A stretch of DNA of 34,296 nt from Clostridia bacterium (GTDB taxonomy: Bacteria; Bacillota; Clostridia; Christensenellales; Christensenellaceae): NCBI GenBank assembly GCA_014805015.1, contig JAAUYQ010000005.1, forward strand, positions 1-34,296, written 5' to 3'. Positions 18,254-25,322 of this stretch are shown one piece after another. Every line of letters starts with the position of its first letter. The stretch's first letter is position 1. The position numbers and the translations under genes were made by a program. The notes beneath the pieces are model-generated. The model was not told where the DNA came from, did not search any database, and worked only from the letters and a program-made list of their open reading frames with translations.

Positions 18254-18436
18254 TGCATTCGTCCTCCTGAAATTGCATTGTTCTGCCGGCAGATTCCAGT
18301 TCCATCGCCGACAGTCCCATATTAGCGCAGCAGGACGCAAATGGGTAGGCAGCATGCCGGTGGCCGGTGAAGTCGGCCGGGCCGCTGCCGGAAATCAAGG
18401 CCCGATAGTATCTGTTTCAATACTGGAACGTTGTGG

Positions 18437-18442
18437 TATCAT
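18437..18442 (+). promoter_or_regulatory. extended -10 promoter giving a leaderless tag transcript
   Basis: TG at 18434-18435, one base, then TATCAT (18437-18442) make an extended -10 box. The ATG of tag (18449) begins 7 bp after the end of the box, the usual distance to the transcription start, and no ribosome site is present between them. Confidence 0.5.
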
Positions 18443-18448
18443 AGAAAG

Positions 18449-18973
18449 ATGACTGAAGAAGTGAGACGGTGCAGCTGGGCTACCAACGAACTGCTGATAG
18501 CCTATCATGATCAGGAGTACGGCCGTCTTGAACGCAGTGAAGACTCGGTATTCGAGAAAATCTGCCTGGAGATGTTCAGCAGCGGCCTGTCCTGGTACAT
18601 AGCCCTGAAAAAGCGTCCGGCGCTGCGAAGCGTCTTTGCCGGTTTCAGGCCGGACGCCTGCGCTGCCATGAGCGACGCCGAACTTGAGGCGGCGCTCACA
18701 AATCCGGAGATTATCCGCAACCGCCGCAAGGTGTACGCGGTCCGAACGAATGCAGAGGTTGTCTGCGCGCTGCGCAGCGAGGGCGGTATTCTGGAATATG
18801 TGCTCAGGCATCCCCGGCCCCAGGAACTGGCTTCCGGGCTGAAAGAGCGCGGCATGCGCCAATTCGGCCCCGTCTGCGCCGGCGAACTGCTCAAGAGCCT
18901 CGGACTGCTGCCTGCGCACGAGCCAGGATGCTTTCTGCGCCCGGAAGGGAGTGGTATATGCCGGCCTTCCTGA
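18449..18973 (+). CDS. tag: DNA-3-methyladenine glycosylase I
   Basis: The 174-residue protein matches the Tag family, which excises 3-methyladenine from alkylated DNA. The N-terminus has RCSWATNELLIAYHDQEYG (the family reads RC-x-W and YHDxEWG), then FEKICLEMFSSGLSWYIALK. Further on is IIRNRRKVYAVRTNA, then GMRQFGPVCAGELLKSLGL. The family's usual Gln-Ala-Gly-Leu-Ser-Trp is here Ser-Ser-Gly-Leu-Ser-Trp. The C-terminus is a little shorter than typical (about 187). The ATG at 18449 is used. An in-frame TTG at 18431 lies inside the promoter. The last 16 bases overlap the next gene. Confidence 0.88.
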   Translation: MTEEVRRCSWATNELLIAYHDQEYGRLERSEDSVFEKICLEMFSSGLSWYIALKKRPALRSVFAGFRPDACAAMSDAELEAALTNPEIIRNRRKVYAVRTNAEVVCALRSEGGILEYVLRHPRPQELASGLKERGMRQFGPVCAGELLKSLGLLPAHEPGCFLRPEGSGICRPS

Positions 18974-19908
18974 CGCACAAAATTGCCGCCGACAACATCC
19001 GCGCCCAGATTGAGGACCCGGCTGTACGCAGCCTGATTGACGGCGCGGAGGATGCCTACTACTCCGGGGCGCAGGGCGGCGACTACTTCTACTCTTACAA
19101 ATATTATTCCATGTGGGCGGGGCACCGCTACAAAATGTTCGGCTGGGCGCTGCACCGCACGCGTCCGCAGCGTTTTTTTGTGGAGGGATCTGAATGGCTG
19201 CGCGACCATCCGAGTGAAAAAGGCAAGGCTTTTTTTCTGGGATATGTCACACACTATGCACTGGACATGTACGTGCATCCGCTTGTTATCGGCCTGGCCG
19301 GCCGCGACATGAAAGAGCACAACCGCGTGGAAAGTGCCCTGGACTGTATGTATGCGCAGCGTAATGGTGTTGACGCCTGGTCGTTTGACAGGGCGCAGTT
19401 CATCCGCGACACGTACGTCGAAACTGACGAGATTGACACATTCTTTCAGGCCATGATGGACCGGCTGTATGTGGGCTTCACGCTGCCGCCGCGACCGTAT
19501 CGCACGACCTACGCATATTTTGCGGACTTTCACGGCATGCTGCAGGACGAGAGCCTCAGAAGCCGCCTCTGGATGCGGATTCGGGATGTCTTCACGATCC
19601 TGAAGACGCGCACGCTTCTGTACAGGCCGGCGGATGTTATTGCGGACGCTTACGATTACGATACCTTTTTTGCCAGGATCGACACGGCTTCGGCGCATGC
19701 GCTGCGCATGATTTCTGCCGTGACGCGTTTCTGGAGCGGGCAGGGGGACATTACCGGGATTCAGTCTGTTTTCTATAACATCAATATGAACGGCACACCG
19801 ATCACGCCAATCGAAGAGCGCAGGCGCTTCCGTCAGCTCTATAAGCAGGCACCGCTTGTCCGCTCGGAGCCGGGCAGGATCAGGAGCACAAAAACAGCAA
19901 AAAAATAG
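18958..19908 (+). CDS. zinc-dependent phospholipase C-like protein
   Basis: The 316-residue product resembles the zinc-dependent phospholipase C family (PF00882): MPAFLTHKIAADNI at the very start (His7 as putative zinc ligand), then YYSGAQGGDYFYSYKYY with the conserved Gly-Ala-Gln-Gly-x-Asp, and AFFLGYVTHYALDMYVHPLV with His and Asp ligands. There is no signal peptide, so unlike secreted bacterial PLCs this one should stay in the cytoplasm. The substrate is unknown. GGGAG (18947-18951) is 6 nt before ATG 18958, and the start overlaps the end of tag, so both come from one transcript. Confidence 0.85.
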   Translation: MPAFLTHKIAADNIRAQIEDPAVRSLIDGAEDAYYSGAQGGDYFYSYKYYSMWAGHRYKMFGWALHRTRPQRFFVEGSEWLRDHPSEKGKAFFLGYVTHYALDMYVHPLVIGLAGRDMKEHNRVESALDCMYAQRNGVDAWSFDRAQFIRDTYVETDEIDTFFQAMMDRLYVGFTLPPRPYRTTYAYFADFHGMLQDESLRSRLWMRIRDVFTILKTRTLLYRPADVIADAYDYDTFFARIDTASAHALRMISAVTRFWSGQGDITGIQSVFYNINMNGTPITPIEERRRFRQLYKQAPLVRSEPGRIRSTKTAKK

Positions 19909-19922
19909 CCGGCAGACGGCTA
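19899..19922 (-). terminator. minus-strand intrinsic terminator with no matching gene
   Basis: On the minus strand TAGCCG, loop TCTGC, CGGCTA is followed by seven T (plus A run 19899-19905). The left arm includes the TAG stop of the plus-strand gene. No minus-strand gene is apparent just upstream (higher coordinates). Confidence 0.5.
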
Positions 19923-19941
19923 CCCAAATCATGCTGTTGTG

Positions 19942-19963
19942 TGCTATGATCCGTATATCATAG
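19942..19963 (+). promoter_or_regulatory. extended -10 promoter inside a perfect palindrome
   Basis: TG at 19942-19943, one base, then TATGAT (19945-19950) form an extended -10 element. The box is the left arm of a perfect dyad, CTATGAT (19944-19950), 6 bp, ATCATAG (19957-19963), which would place a bound protein over the transcription start. It is the likely promoter/operator of the repeat-HTH gene at 20061. Confidence 0.55.
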
Positions 19964-20060
19964 GAATCAACAGTCTGAACAAGACAGGGATGGAGAGGAT
20001 GAGACGCTGGCGGGATGCGGGAACGCCAGAGGCACCTTCACAGGGAGGAGAGCATCACGA

Positions 20061-20954
20061 ATGGGTGGTAAGGCATTCGATCAGGAGGAGGCTAAGCGGC
20101 TGTATGATGCCGGCAAATCGGATACCGAGATCGGCCGGGAACTGCATGCCTCGGTAGGCGCAGTGGGCCGCTGGCGAAAGGCCAATGATCTGCCGGCGCA
20201 GAAACCCCGGACGCGCCGCACATGGGACGTCGACAAGGCACTGGAGCTCTATCAGCAGGGACTGTCGGATGATCTGATCGGTGAGCAGGTCGGCACGACT
20301 GCCCAGGCAATTCATAACTGGCGCAACAGCCAGAAACTGCCGCCGCATCCGCGCAAGCGCTGGAGCCGGGACGAAGCAAGAAATCTGCTGGCAGAGGGAC
20401 TCTCGGATGAAGAGATTGCCCAGCGGCTCGGAACCACAACCAACGCCATCACCTGCTGGCGGTTTGGCGGCGGTGTCAAGGCGGCCGCAGCGCCGCGCTG
20501 GGATGTTGAGCGGGGTCGTGCCCTCTATGAGCAGGGTCTGACGGACCGCAAGATTGCCGCGGAGATCGGGGTGAGCGCCAAGACCTTCGGTGACTGGCGC
20601 CGCCGGAACAAGCTGCCGCCGAACCGGGTGGTTCCCTCCGGTCCGACCCGCAAGTGGGACACGGAGAAAGCACGCGAGCTGTACGAGGAAGGGTACAGCG
20701 ACCAGGAGATTGCAGAGCGGATCGGCACGACTCTGGCCGCAGTCGCCGCGTGGCGGCGTGAGAACGGCTACATCAAGGGAGCCCGCAAGCGCACCTGGGA
20801 CACCGAAAAAGCCAAGCAGCTTCTGGAAGAAGGCTACTCCGACCTGGAAATCGCCGAGGAGGTCGGCACCACCAAAGGTGCAGTCTGTGCCTGGCGCCGG
20901 CTGAGCGGACTCGGCAAGCCCGGCAAGGGCAGGAAGAAGCGCTCTGCAGAGTAA
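20061..20954 (+). CDS. protein of six tandem helix-turn-helix modules
   Basis: All 297 residues are occupied by six degenerate repeats of 46-52 residues beginning at about residues 6, 55, 101, 147, 199 and 246. Each repeat follows the plan W-D-x2-K-A-x-x-L-Y-E-x-G-x-S-D-x-E-I-A, then I-G-T-T (turn), x-x-A-V-x-x-W-R (recognition helix), and a short basic or proline-rich linker. The invariant Trp of the recognition helix recurs at 38, 87, 133, 179, 231 and 278. The modules resemble the HTH of resolvases, small terminase subunits or sigma region 4. There is no catalytic, ligand or membrane domain. GGGAGGAG (20042-20049) precedes ATG 20061. It probably binds long or repeated DNA sites. I do not know a named family with this architecture, and the function is open. 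Confidence 0.88.
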   Translation: MGGKAFDQEEAKRLYDAGKSDTEIGRELHASVGAVGRWRKANDLPAQKPRTRRTWDVDKALELYQQGLSDDLIGEQVGTTAQAIHNWRNSQKLPPHPRKRWSRDEARNLLAEGLSDEEIAQRLGTTTNAITCWRFGGGVKAAAAPRWDVERGRALYEQGLTDRKIAAEIGVSAKTFGDWRRRNKLPPNRVVPSGPTRKWDTEKARELYEEGYSDQEIAERIGTTLAAVAAWRRENGYIKGARKRTWDTEKAKQLLEEGYSDLEIAEEVGTTKGAVCAWRRLSGLGKPGKGRKKRSAE

Positions 20955-21041
20955 GACACAGGCCGCCGGCTCTTGGCGGCAGGCAGCAGGGAAAGCGGGC
21001 GCCCGTCCCGGACATGGGGACAGAAGAACCGACGCGATTCG

Positions 21042-21605
21042 ATGACAGACAGTGCATTTCTGGAACAGATGCGGACCGGAGAACCGGTCCGCCCGGATTC
21101 TGAGCAGGCCGAGGAGCTTGAAAAACTGAGCTGGCGGGCCCGTTGGCTCACCAACTATCTGAACTGCGTGCCGCACCGGCCGCCTATCGTCCGCAGGATT
21201 CTGTCCGAACTCACCGGGCGCGACGTTCCGGAAGATGTGGATGTCTGGACGCCAGTCTATGTGCAGATTGGTCTGGGTCTCAGCTTTGGACGCCGCGTCC
21301 GCATCGAACAAGGCGTGCACCTGCTTGATCTTGGCGGCATTTCCCTCGGGGACGGTGTCTGCATTGGCTGCGGCTCGATCATCATGACCTCGCTTCCGGG
21401 CGTGCATCTGCCGGACCGCAACATTATCTACCCGGCACCGGTAAATGTGGAGAAAGACGTCTGGATCGGCCCGGGGGTGACGATCATGCCCGGCGTGACC
21501 ATCGGGGCCGGCGCCGTCATTTCTCCCGGCTCCCTTGTTGCTGAGGATGTGGGGGCGGCCACCGTGGCTGCGGGACGGCCGGCCCGCTATGTGCGTGACA
21601 TATAA
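21042..21605 (+). CDS. hexapeptide-repeat (maltose/galactoside O-acetyltransferase-like) acetyltransferase
   Basis: The 187-residue protein has an N-terminal maltose-acetyltransferase-type helical segment (LSWRARWLTNYLNCVPHRPP) followed by left-handed beta-helix hexapeptide repeats: IRI-type turns, GISLGDGVCIG, then VNVEKDVWIGPGVTIMPGVT, IGAGAVISPGSLV and the closing AAGRPARYVRDI. Family members transfer acetyl from acetyl-CoA to sugar hydroxyls. The substrate cannot be read from sequence. The ATG at 21042 has a weak ribosome site. The frame is open to 20973 (TTG). It follows the HTH-repeat gene by 87 bp and may share its transcript. A chloramphenicol/serine-type substrate is less likely. Confidence 0.85.
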   Translation: MTDSAFLEQMRTGEPVRPDSEQAEELEKLSWRARWLTNYLNCVPHRPPIVRRILSELTGRDVPEDVDVWTPVYVQIGLGLSFGRRVRIEQGVHLLDLGGISLGDGVCIGCGSIIMTSLPGVHLPDRNIIYPAPVNVEKDVWIGPGVTIMPGVTIGAGAVISPGSLVAEDVGAATVAAGRPARYVRDI

Positions 21606-21632
21606 AAAGGCTGCCGGGAAACCCTGACAGCC
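21604..21632 (-). terminator. terminator of the tRNA-Arg gene
   Basis: Minus strand: GGCTG (plus 21628-21632) pairs with CAGCC (plus 21609-21613), with an inner GGG/CCC stem, then five T (plus A run 21604-21608). It begins 3 nt past the encoded CCA of the tRNA. Confidence 0.75.
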
Positions 21633-21634
21633 GC

Positions 21635-21711
21635 TGGCGTCCCAGAGAGGATTCGAACCTCCGGCCTCACACTTAGGAGGCGTGCGCTCTATCCAACTGA
21701 GCTACTGAGAC
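21635..21711 (-). tRNA. tRNA-Arg (anticodon CCU), CCA encoded
   Basis: Minus-strand cloverleaf: acceptor GTCTCAG/CTGGGAC, D stem GCTC/GAGC, anticodon stem CACGC/GTGTG with loop CTCCTAA (plus 21673-21679; anticodon CCT at 21677-21675), T stem GGAGG/CCTCT with loop TTCGAAT. Discriminator G and CCA are encoded (plus 21635-21638). It decodes AGG, a codon that should be uncommon in this GC-rich genome. Confidence 0.95.
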
Positions 21712-21722
21712 AGCACGTGTCA

Positions 21723-21751
21723 ATTTTAGTGCAGGCCGGAGGTATTTGCAA
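21723..21751 (-). promoter_or_regulatory. tRNA-Arg promoter
   Basis: Minus strand TTGCAA (plus 21746-21751) and TAAAAT (plus 21723-21728) are separated by exactly 17 bp, 11 bp before the tRNA 5' end. A GCAGGC/GCCTGC dyad (21731-21736, 21757-21762) spans it, in the divergent gap shared with the molybdenum operon. Confidence 0.65.
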
Positions 21752-21792
21752 TCCAGGCCTGCCGGGGTCTATTCGGAAAGACAGCAGTATTT

Positions 21793-22812
21793 ATGAAGAC
21801 AATTCCGACGACGGAGAGCGAAGGCTGCATTCTCTGTCACGATGTGACCCGTATTGTACGGGGCGAGACCAAGGGGCCGGCCTTCCGCAAAGGACATATC
21901 ATCAGGGCGGAGGACATTCCGGTGCTGCTCAGCATGGGCAAGGACCGGATCTATGTCTGGGAAGAGGATCCGGATCTGCTGCATGAAAATGACGGTGCCG
22001 AGATTCTGCGGGAGCTCACGCAGGGCGAGAATCTGAGCGCCACTGCGCCTTCTGAAGGCAAGATTGATCTTGTGGCCGAAACCGACGGCCTGCTCCTTGT
22101 GGACAGCGAACGGCTGCGGGCTCTGAACGGTCTTGGCGAAATGATGGTCGCGACCAGGAAGGGCGGCTTCCCTGTACGTAAGGGCGACAAAGTGGCCGGA
22201 ATGCGCGTTATTCCGCTTGTCATTGCCCGGGACAAAATGGAAAGCGCCCGCCAGGCGGCGGGATCCGAGCCGCTTGTGCGCGTGGTGCCGTTCCCCGTGC
22301 GCCGGTGCGGCGTCATTTCCACCGGGAATGAAGTATACTATGGAAGGATAGAAGATACGTTCACACCGGTGATCGAGGAGAAGCTTGCTGAATACGGTGC
22401 AGTTGTCTCTGAGCAGGTGAAGCTGCCGGACGATCCGGCACAGATCACGCAGACAATCAACAGGATGCTGCAGGACGGTCTTGACATGGTGATTGTGACC
22501 GGCGGCATGAGCGTCGATCCGGATGACCGAACGCCGCTTGCCATCCGCTCAAGCGAGGCAGATGTGGTGAGCTACGGAGCCCCGGTGCTGCCGGGCGCGA
22601 TGTTTCTGCTCGCATATACCGGAGACGGCCGGCCTGTAGTCGGACTGCCGGGCTGCGTAATGTATTCAAGACGGACCATTTTTGACCTGGTGCTGCCCAG
22701 CCTTATTGCCGGGATGCCGGTGAGCCGGGAGCAGCTTGTCGGTTACGGGGAGGGCGGACTGTGCCTGCAGTGCGGCGAGTGTACATTCCCTAACTGCGCA
22801 TTCGGGAGGTAA
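21793..22812 (+). CDS. MoeA/MogA-like molybdopterin-binding protein with Cys-rich tail
   Basis: The 339-residue protein carries an N-terminal MoeA-like region (from GCILCHDVTRI; GPAFRKGHIIRAEDIP) and a MoCF/MPT-binding domain (about 175-315) with GVISTGNEVYYGRI, DMVIVTGGMSVDPDDRTP and VVGLPGC. It is shorter than classical MoeA (about 400) and ends with four cysteines spaced C-x2-C-x2-C-x4-C (residues 324, 327, 330, 335), suited to a metal or Fe-S site. It probably acts in molybdate insertion or molybdopterin handling. The ribosome site is weak. It is the first gene of a seven-gene molybdenum operon, 80 bp from the divergent tRNA. Confidence 0.85.
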   Translation: MKTIPTTESEGCILCHDVTRIVRGETKGPAFRKGHIIRAEDIPVLLSMGKDRIYVWEEDPDLLHENDGAEILRELTQGENLSATAPSEGKIDLVAETDGLLLVDSERLRALNGLGEMMVATRKGGFPVRKGDKVAGMRVIPLVIARDKMESARQAAGSEPLVRVVPFPVRRCGVISTGNEVYYGRIEDTFTPVIEEKLAEYGAVVSEQVKLPDDPAQITQTINRMLQDGLDMVIVTGGMSVDPDDRTPLAIRSSEADVVSYGAPVLPGAMFLLAYTGDGRPVVGLPGCVMYSRRTIFDLVLPSLIAGMPVSREQLVGYGEGGLCLQCGECTFPNCAFGR

Positions 22813-22813
22813 C

Positions 22814-23311
22814 GTGTACAGGGATTTTTCTCACATAGATCATGACGGGAACGTCATCATGGTGGACGTGACCGGCAAAGAACAGACAACCCGCCATGCG
22901 GTCGCGATGGGCTCCATCTTTATGAGCCAGCACTGCTATGATGCGGTGGCGCAGCACACGGTGGAGAAGGGCGACGTGATCGGTGCGGCGCGCATCGCCG
23001 GGATCATGGCCGCCAAGAAAACCAGCGAGCTGATTCCGCTCTGCCACACGGTGGCCATCACCCATGCGGCGCTCGAATTTGACTTTTACCCGGAAGCACT
23101 TGAGATCCGGGCCCAGTGCACTGTTACCTGCAACGGCAGCACCGGCGTCGAGATGGAAGCCCTGACCGGAGTGACGGTGGCTCTTCTGACTATTTACGAC
23201 ATGTGCAAGGCGGCAGACCGCAAAATGGAGATCGGGGAGATCTACCTCGAGGCGAAGTCCGGCGGACGGAGCGGAACCTTCTTTAATGACCGGGCCCACC
23301 GCCGGCATTGA
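22814..23311 (+). CDS. moaC: cyclic pyranopterin monophosphate synthase
   Basis: From GTG 22814 the product has 165 residues, normal for MoaC. It has IMVDVTGKEQTTRHAVAMG, the active-site loop KKTSELIPLCHTVAITHA, STGVEMEALTGVTVALLTIY with the catalytic Lys/Glu/Met region, and DMCKAADRKMEIGEIYL. MoaC turns the MoaA product into cyclic pyranopterin monophosphate. GGGAGG (22804-22809) overlaps the preceding stop and sits 4 nt from the GTG. The frame is open further upstream but lies inside the previous gene. It overlaps moaA by four bases (TTGA). Confidence 0.95.
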   Translation: MYRDFSHIDHDGNVIMVDVTGKEQTTRHAVAMGSIFMSQHCYDAVAQHTVEKGDVIGAARIAGIMAAKKTSELIPLCHTVAITHAALEFDFYPEALEIRAQCTVTCNGSTGVEMEALTGVTVALLTIYDMCKAADRKMEIGEIYLEAKSGGRSGTFFNDRAHRRH

Positions 23312-24270
23312 AAGATTCTTTCGGCCGCAGCATTGATTACCTGCGTCTCTCGCTGACGGACCGCTGCAACCTGCGCTGCCGCTACTGCCAGCCCGTAGAC
23401 GGCCCCTACCAGCCGGCAGCGGATCTGCTGAGCCGCGAGGAGCTTCTGCGGGTCTGCCGCGCTGCAGCAGCCCTCGGCATCACCAATTTCAAGGTAACCG
23501 GCGGTGAACCTCTTATGCGGGCAGATGCGCTGGATTTTATCCGTGATCTCAAGCGTCTCGACGATGTGCGCACCGTAACGCTCACAACGAACGGCCAGCT
23601 GCTCAGTCCCGTGCTCGAAGATCTGGCAGCTATTCCCATTGACGCCATAAATGTCAGTCTGGATGCTGTTTCAGAACCCCTCTACGAACGCATCTGCGGC
23701 CGGCCGGGTGCCGCGCGGGTGCTTGAGGCAGTCCGCCGGAGTGCGGCCCTCGGCATTCACACCAAAGTCAACACAGTGCTCCTGGAGGAAAACAGCTCGG
23801 AGTGGCTCGACATCCTTGGACTTGCCGCGTCGCTTCCAATCGATGTACGCTACATAGAGCGGATGCCCGTCGGAACCGTGCATGCAGCAGAACCTGTTGT
23901 CCCGGGAAACGTTATCCTTGTGCGAGGACAACGGGTCTATCCGGACCTGCATCCGGCGGCCGGCGGACGCGGCAACGGACCTGCCAGGTATTACGAGAGC
24001 AATGCTCTCAGGGGCCGGCTTGGCATCATTGCGGCGAACTCGGAGCCTTTCTGCGCGCAGTGCAATCGTCTGCGGATTACCAGCACCGGTCAGCTGCGCC
24101 CGTGTCTCGGTCAGCCGGGCGGCACAGACCTGCGCTCCGCGCTTCGGGGCGGGGCAGGCAGCGAAGAGCTCGAAGAACTGCTGCGCGGAGCTATTGCGGC
24201 GAAGCCGGCAGGACATGATTTTGGAAGCGGCATCAACCCCGCCCGGCGCATGAATGAGATCGGCGGCTGA
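23308..24270 (+). CDS. moaA: GTP 3',8-cyclase (radical SAM)
   Basis: The 320-residue enzyme uses S-adenosylmethionine and two Fe-S clusters to cyclise GTP, the first step of molybdenum cofactor synthesis. The radical-SAM motif is TDRCNLRCRYC (Cys20, 24, 27). FKVTGGEPLMR follows. The C-terminal cluster is FCAQCNRLRITSTGQLRPCL. The normal C-terminal double glycine is present (IGG). The start is TTG at 23308, overlapping the moaC stop, with no separate ribosome site, so translation is coupled. The stretch at residues about 190-220 is compressed relative to typical MoaA, which might reduce length slightly. Confidence 0.94.
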   Translation: MKDSFGRSIDYLRLSLTDRCNLRCRYCQPVDGPYQPAADLLSREELLRVCRAAAALGITNFKVTGGEPLMRADALDFIRDLKRLDDVRTVTLTTNGQLLSPVLEDLAAIPIDAINVSLDAVSEPLYERICGRPGAARVLEAVRRSAALGIHTKVNTVLLEENSSEWLDILGLAASLPIDVRYIERMPVGTVHAAEPVVPGNVILVRGQRVYPDLHPAAGGRGNGPARYYESNALRGRLGIIAANSEPFCAQCNRLRITSTGQLRPCLGQPGGTDLRSALRGGAGSEELEELLRGAIAAKPAGHDFGSGINPARRMNEIGG

Positions 24271-24311
24271 AAGAGCGGCAGGTGCGGCCGTTTCCAAGGT
24301 GTGCCGCCATG

Positions 24312-24335
24312 CGTTATCCTCAGGCGAGGATAACG
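24312..24335. promoter_or_regulatory. perfect dyad resembling a ModE operator
   Basis: CGTTATCCT (24312-24320), six bases, AGGATAACG (24327-24335) is a perfect 9-bp inverted repeat. Its outer arms have the form CGTTAT-N12-ATAACG, the same arms and spacing I recall for the E. coli modA ModE site. It sits in the only sizeable gap (93 bp) in the molybdenum operon, before the MOSC-MoaB gene. Confidence 0.5.
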
Positions 24336-24363
24336 AAAAGCACGTGAACAGGAGGAGAGTCCA

Positions 24364-25278
24364 ATGGGACGAATCTGCGCACTCTGCATCAGCGAAAACA
24401 GAGGAACCGTTAAGAAACCGGTCTGCAGCGTCCGGGCCGTGGAGGATTTCGGGCTTGAAGGAGACGCACATGCCGGCCGCTGGCACCGGCAGGTGAGCCT
24501 GCTTGGTGCGGAGGAGGTGGCGGCATTCAGGGCCCGCGGCGCGGATGTGCAGGAAGGAAGCTTTGGGGAGAACATTGTGGTGGAAGGCTTCGACCTTCCC
24601 GGTCTGCCTGTTGGAAGTCTGCTTCGGAGCGGGGACGTTCTGCTCGAAATAACGCAGATCGGGAAGGAATGCCACCAGCACTGCGCCATTTACCAGGCTG
24701 TGGGTGACTGTATCATGCCGCGCTGCGGCGTCTTTGCCCGCGTTCTGCGCGGCGGAGACCTGCACGTGGGTGACGAAATCTCCCGGCTGTACCGCACAGC
24801 CGTGATTACCCTGTCGGACAGCTGCAGCCGGGGAGAGAATGAGGACAGAAGCGGTCCGGCCATCTGCGAATGCCTCGAAGCAGACGGCCGCTATAAAGTG
24901 GCCAGGACGCTGCTGCTTCCGGATGAGCCTGAGCAGCTCACGGCGGAGCTTTGCCGGCTGGCTGACGAAGAGAATATGGACCTCATCCTGACGACCGGCG
25001 GCACAGGCTTCTCGCCGCGGGACCGGACGCCGGAAGCGACGCTCGAGGCAGCGGACAGGCTGGCTCCCGGCATTGCCGAGACCATCCGCGCCGAGTCACT
25101 GAAGATTACGCCGCGTGCCATGCTGTCGCGGGGGGTAAGTGCCCTTCGGGGCGCTGCTCTCATTATCAACCTTCCCGGCAGTCCCAAAGCGTGCCAGGAG
25201 AGTCTCGGTGTTATTCTGGATACGCTTCCGCACGGGCTGGATCTGCTGCGCGGGCAGAGCGGACAGTGTGCGCGCTGA
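24364..25278 (+). CDS. MOSC domain fused to MoaB/MogA-type domain
   Basis: Residues 1-140 form a MOSC domain (moco sulfurase C-terminal type): VEDFGLEGDAHAGRWHRQVS, GSFGENIVVEGF, and a Cys region IGKECHQHCAIYQ. Residues about 143-304 form a MoaB/MogA domain: AVITLSDSCSRGENEDRSGP, LILTTGGTGFSPRDRTPEAT, and INLPGSPKACQESL. MoaB/MogA adenylates molybdopterin. MOSC domains bind sulfur or carry it to Mo/pterin products. AGGAGGAG precedes ATG 24364 by 8-9 nt. The gene lies 93 bp after moaA and 44 bp before modA. Confidence 0.9.
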   Translation: MGRICALCISENRGTVKKPVCSVRAVEDFGLEGDAHAGRWHRQVSLLGAEEVAAFRARGADVQEGSFGENIVVEGFDLPGLPVGSLLRSGDVLLEITQIGKECHQHCAIYQAVGDCIMPRCGVFARVLRGGDLHVGDEISRLYRTAVITLSDSCSRGENEDRSGPAICECLEADGRYKVARTLLLPDEPEQLTAELCRLADEENMDLILTTGGTGFSPRDRTPEATLEAADRLAPGIAETIRAESLKITPRAMLSRGVSALRGAALIINLPGSPKACQESLGVILDTLPHGLDLLRGQSGQCAR

Positions 25279-25322
25279 TATAAGGCAGATGATCTGCCTT
25301 CCTGTAATTCCTGGAGGGACTT

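Noticed and set aside
18511-19932. 473-codon minus-strand frame opposite tag and the PLC-like gene
   Set aside because: It covers two recognisable plus-strand genes and has no family features. It would however be a candidate if strand-specific RNA showed minus transcription ending at the 19899-19922 terminator.
20055-21407. 450-codon open frame on the minus strand opposite the HTH-repeat and acetyltransferase genes
   Set aside because: It is the complement of two clear plus-strand genes and spans their boundary. It has no ribosome site and an Ala/Pro/Arg-rich translation typical of a GC-rich shadow frame.
24271-24363. Moco riboswitch before MOSC-MoaB
   Set aside because: The gap is only 93 bp and holds a single perfect dyad. 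The multi-helix Moco RNA architecture does not fit.
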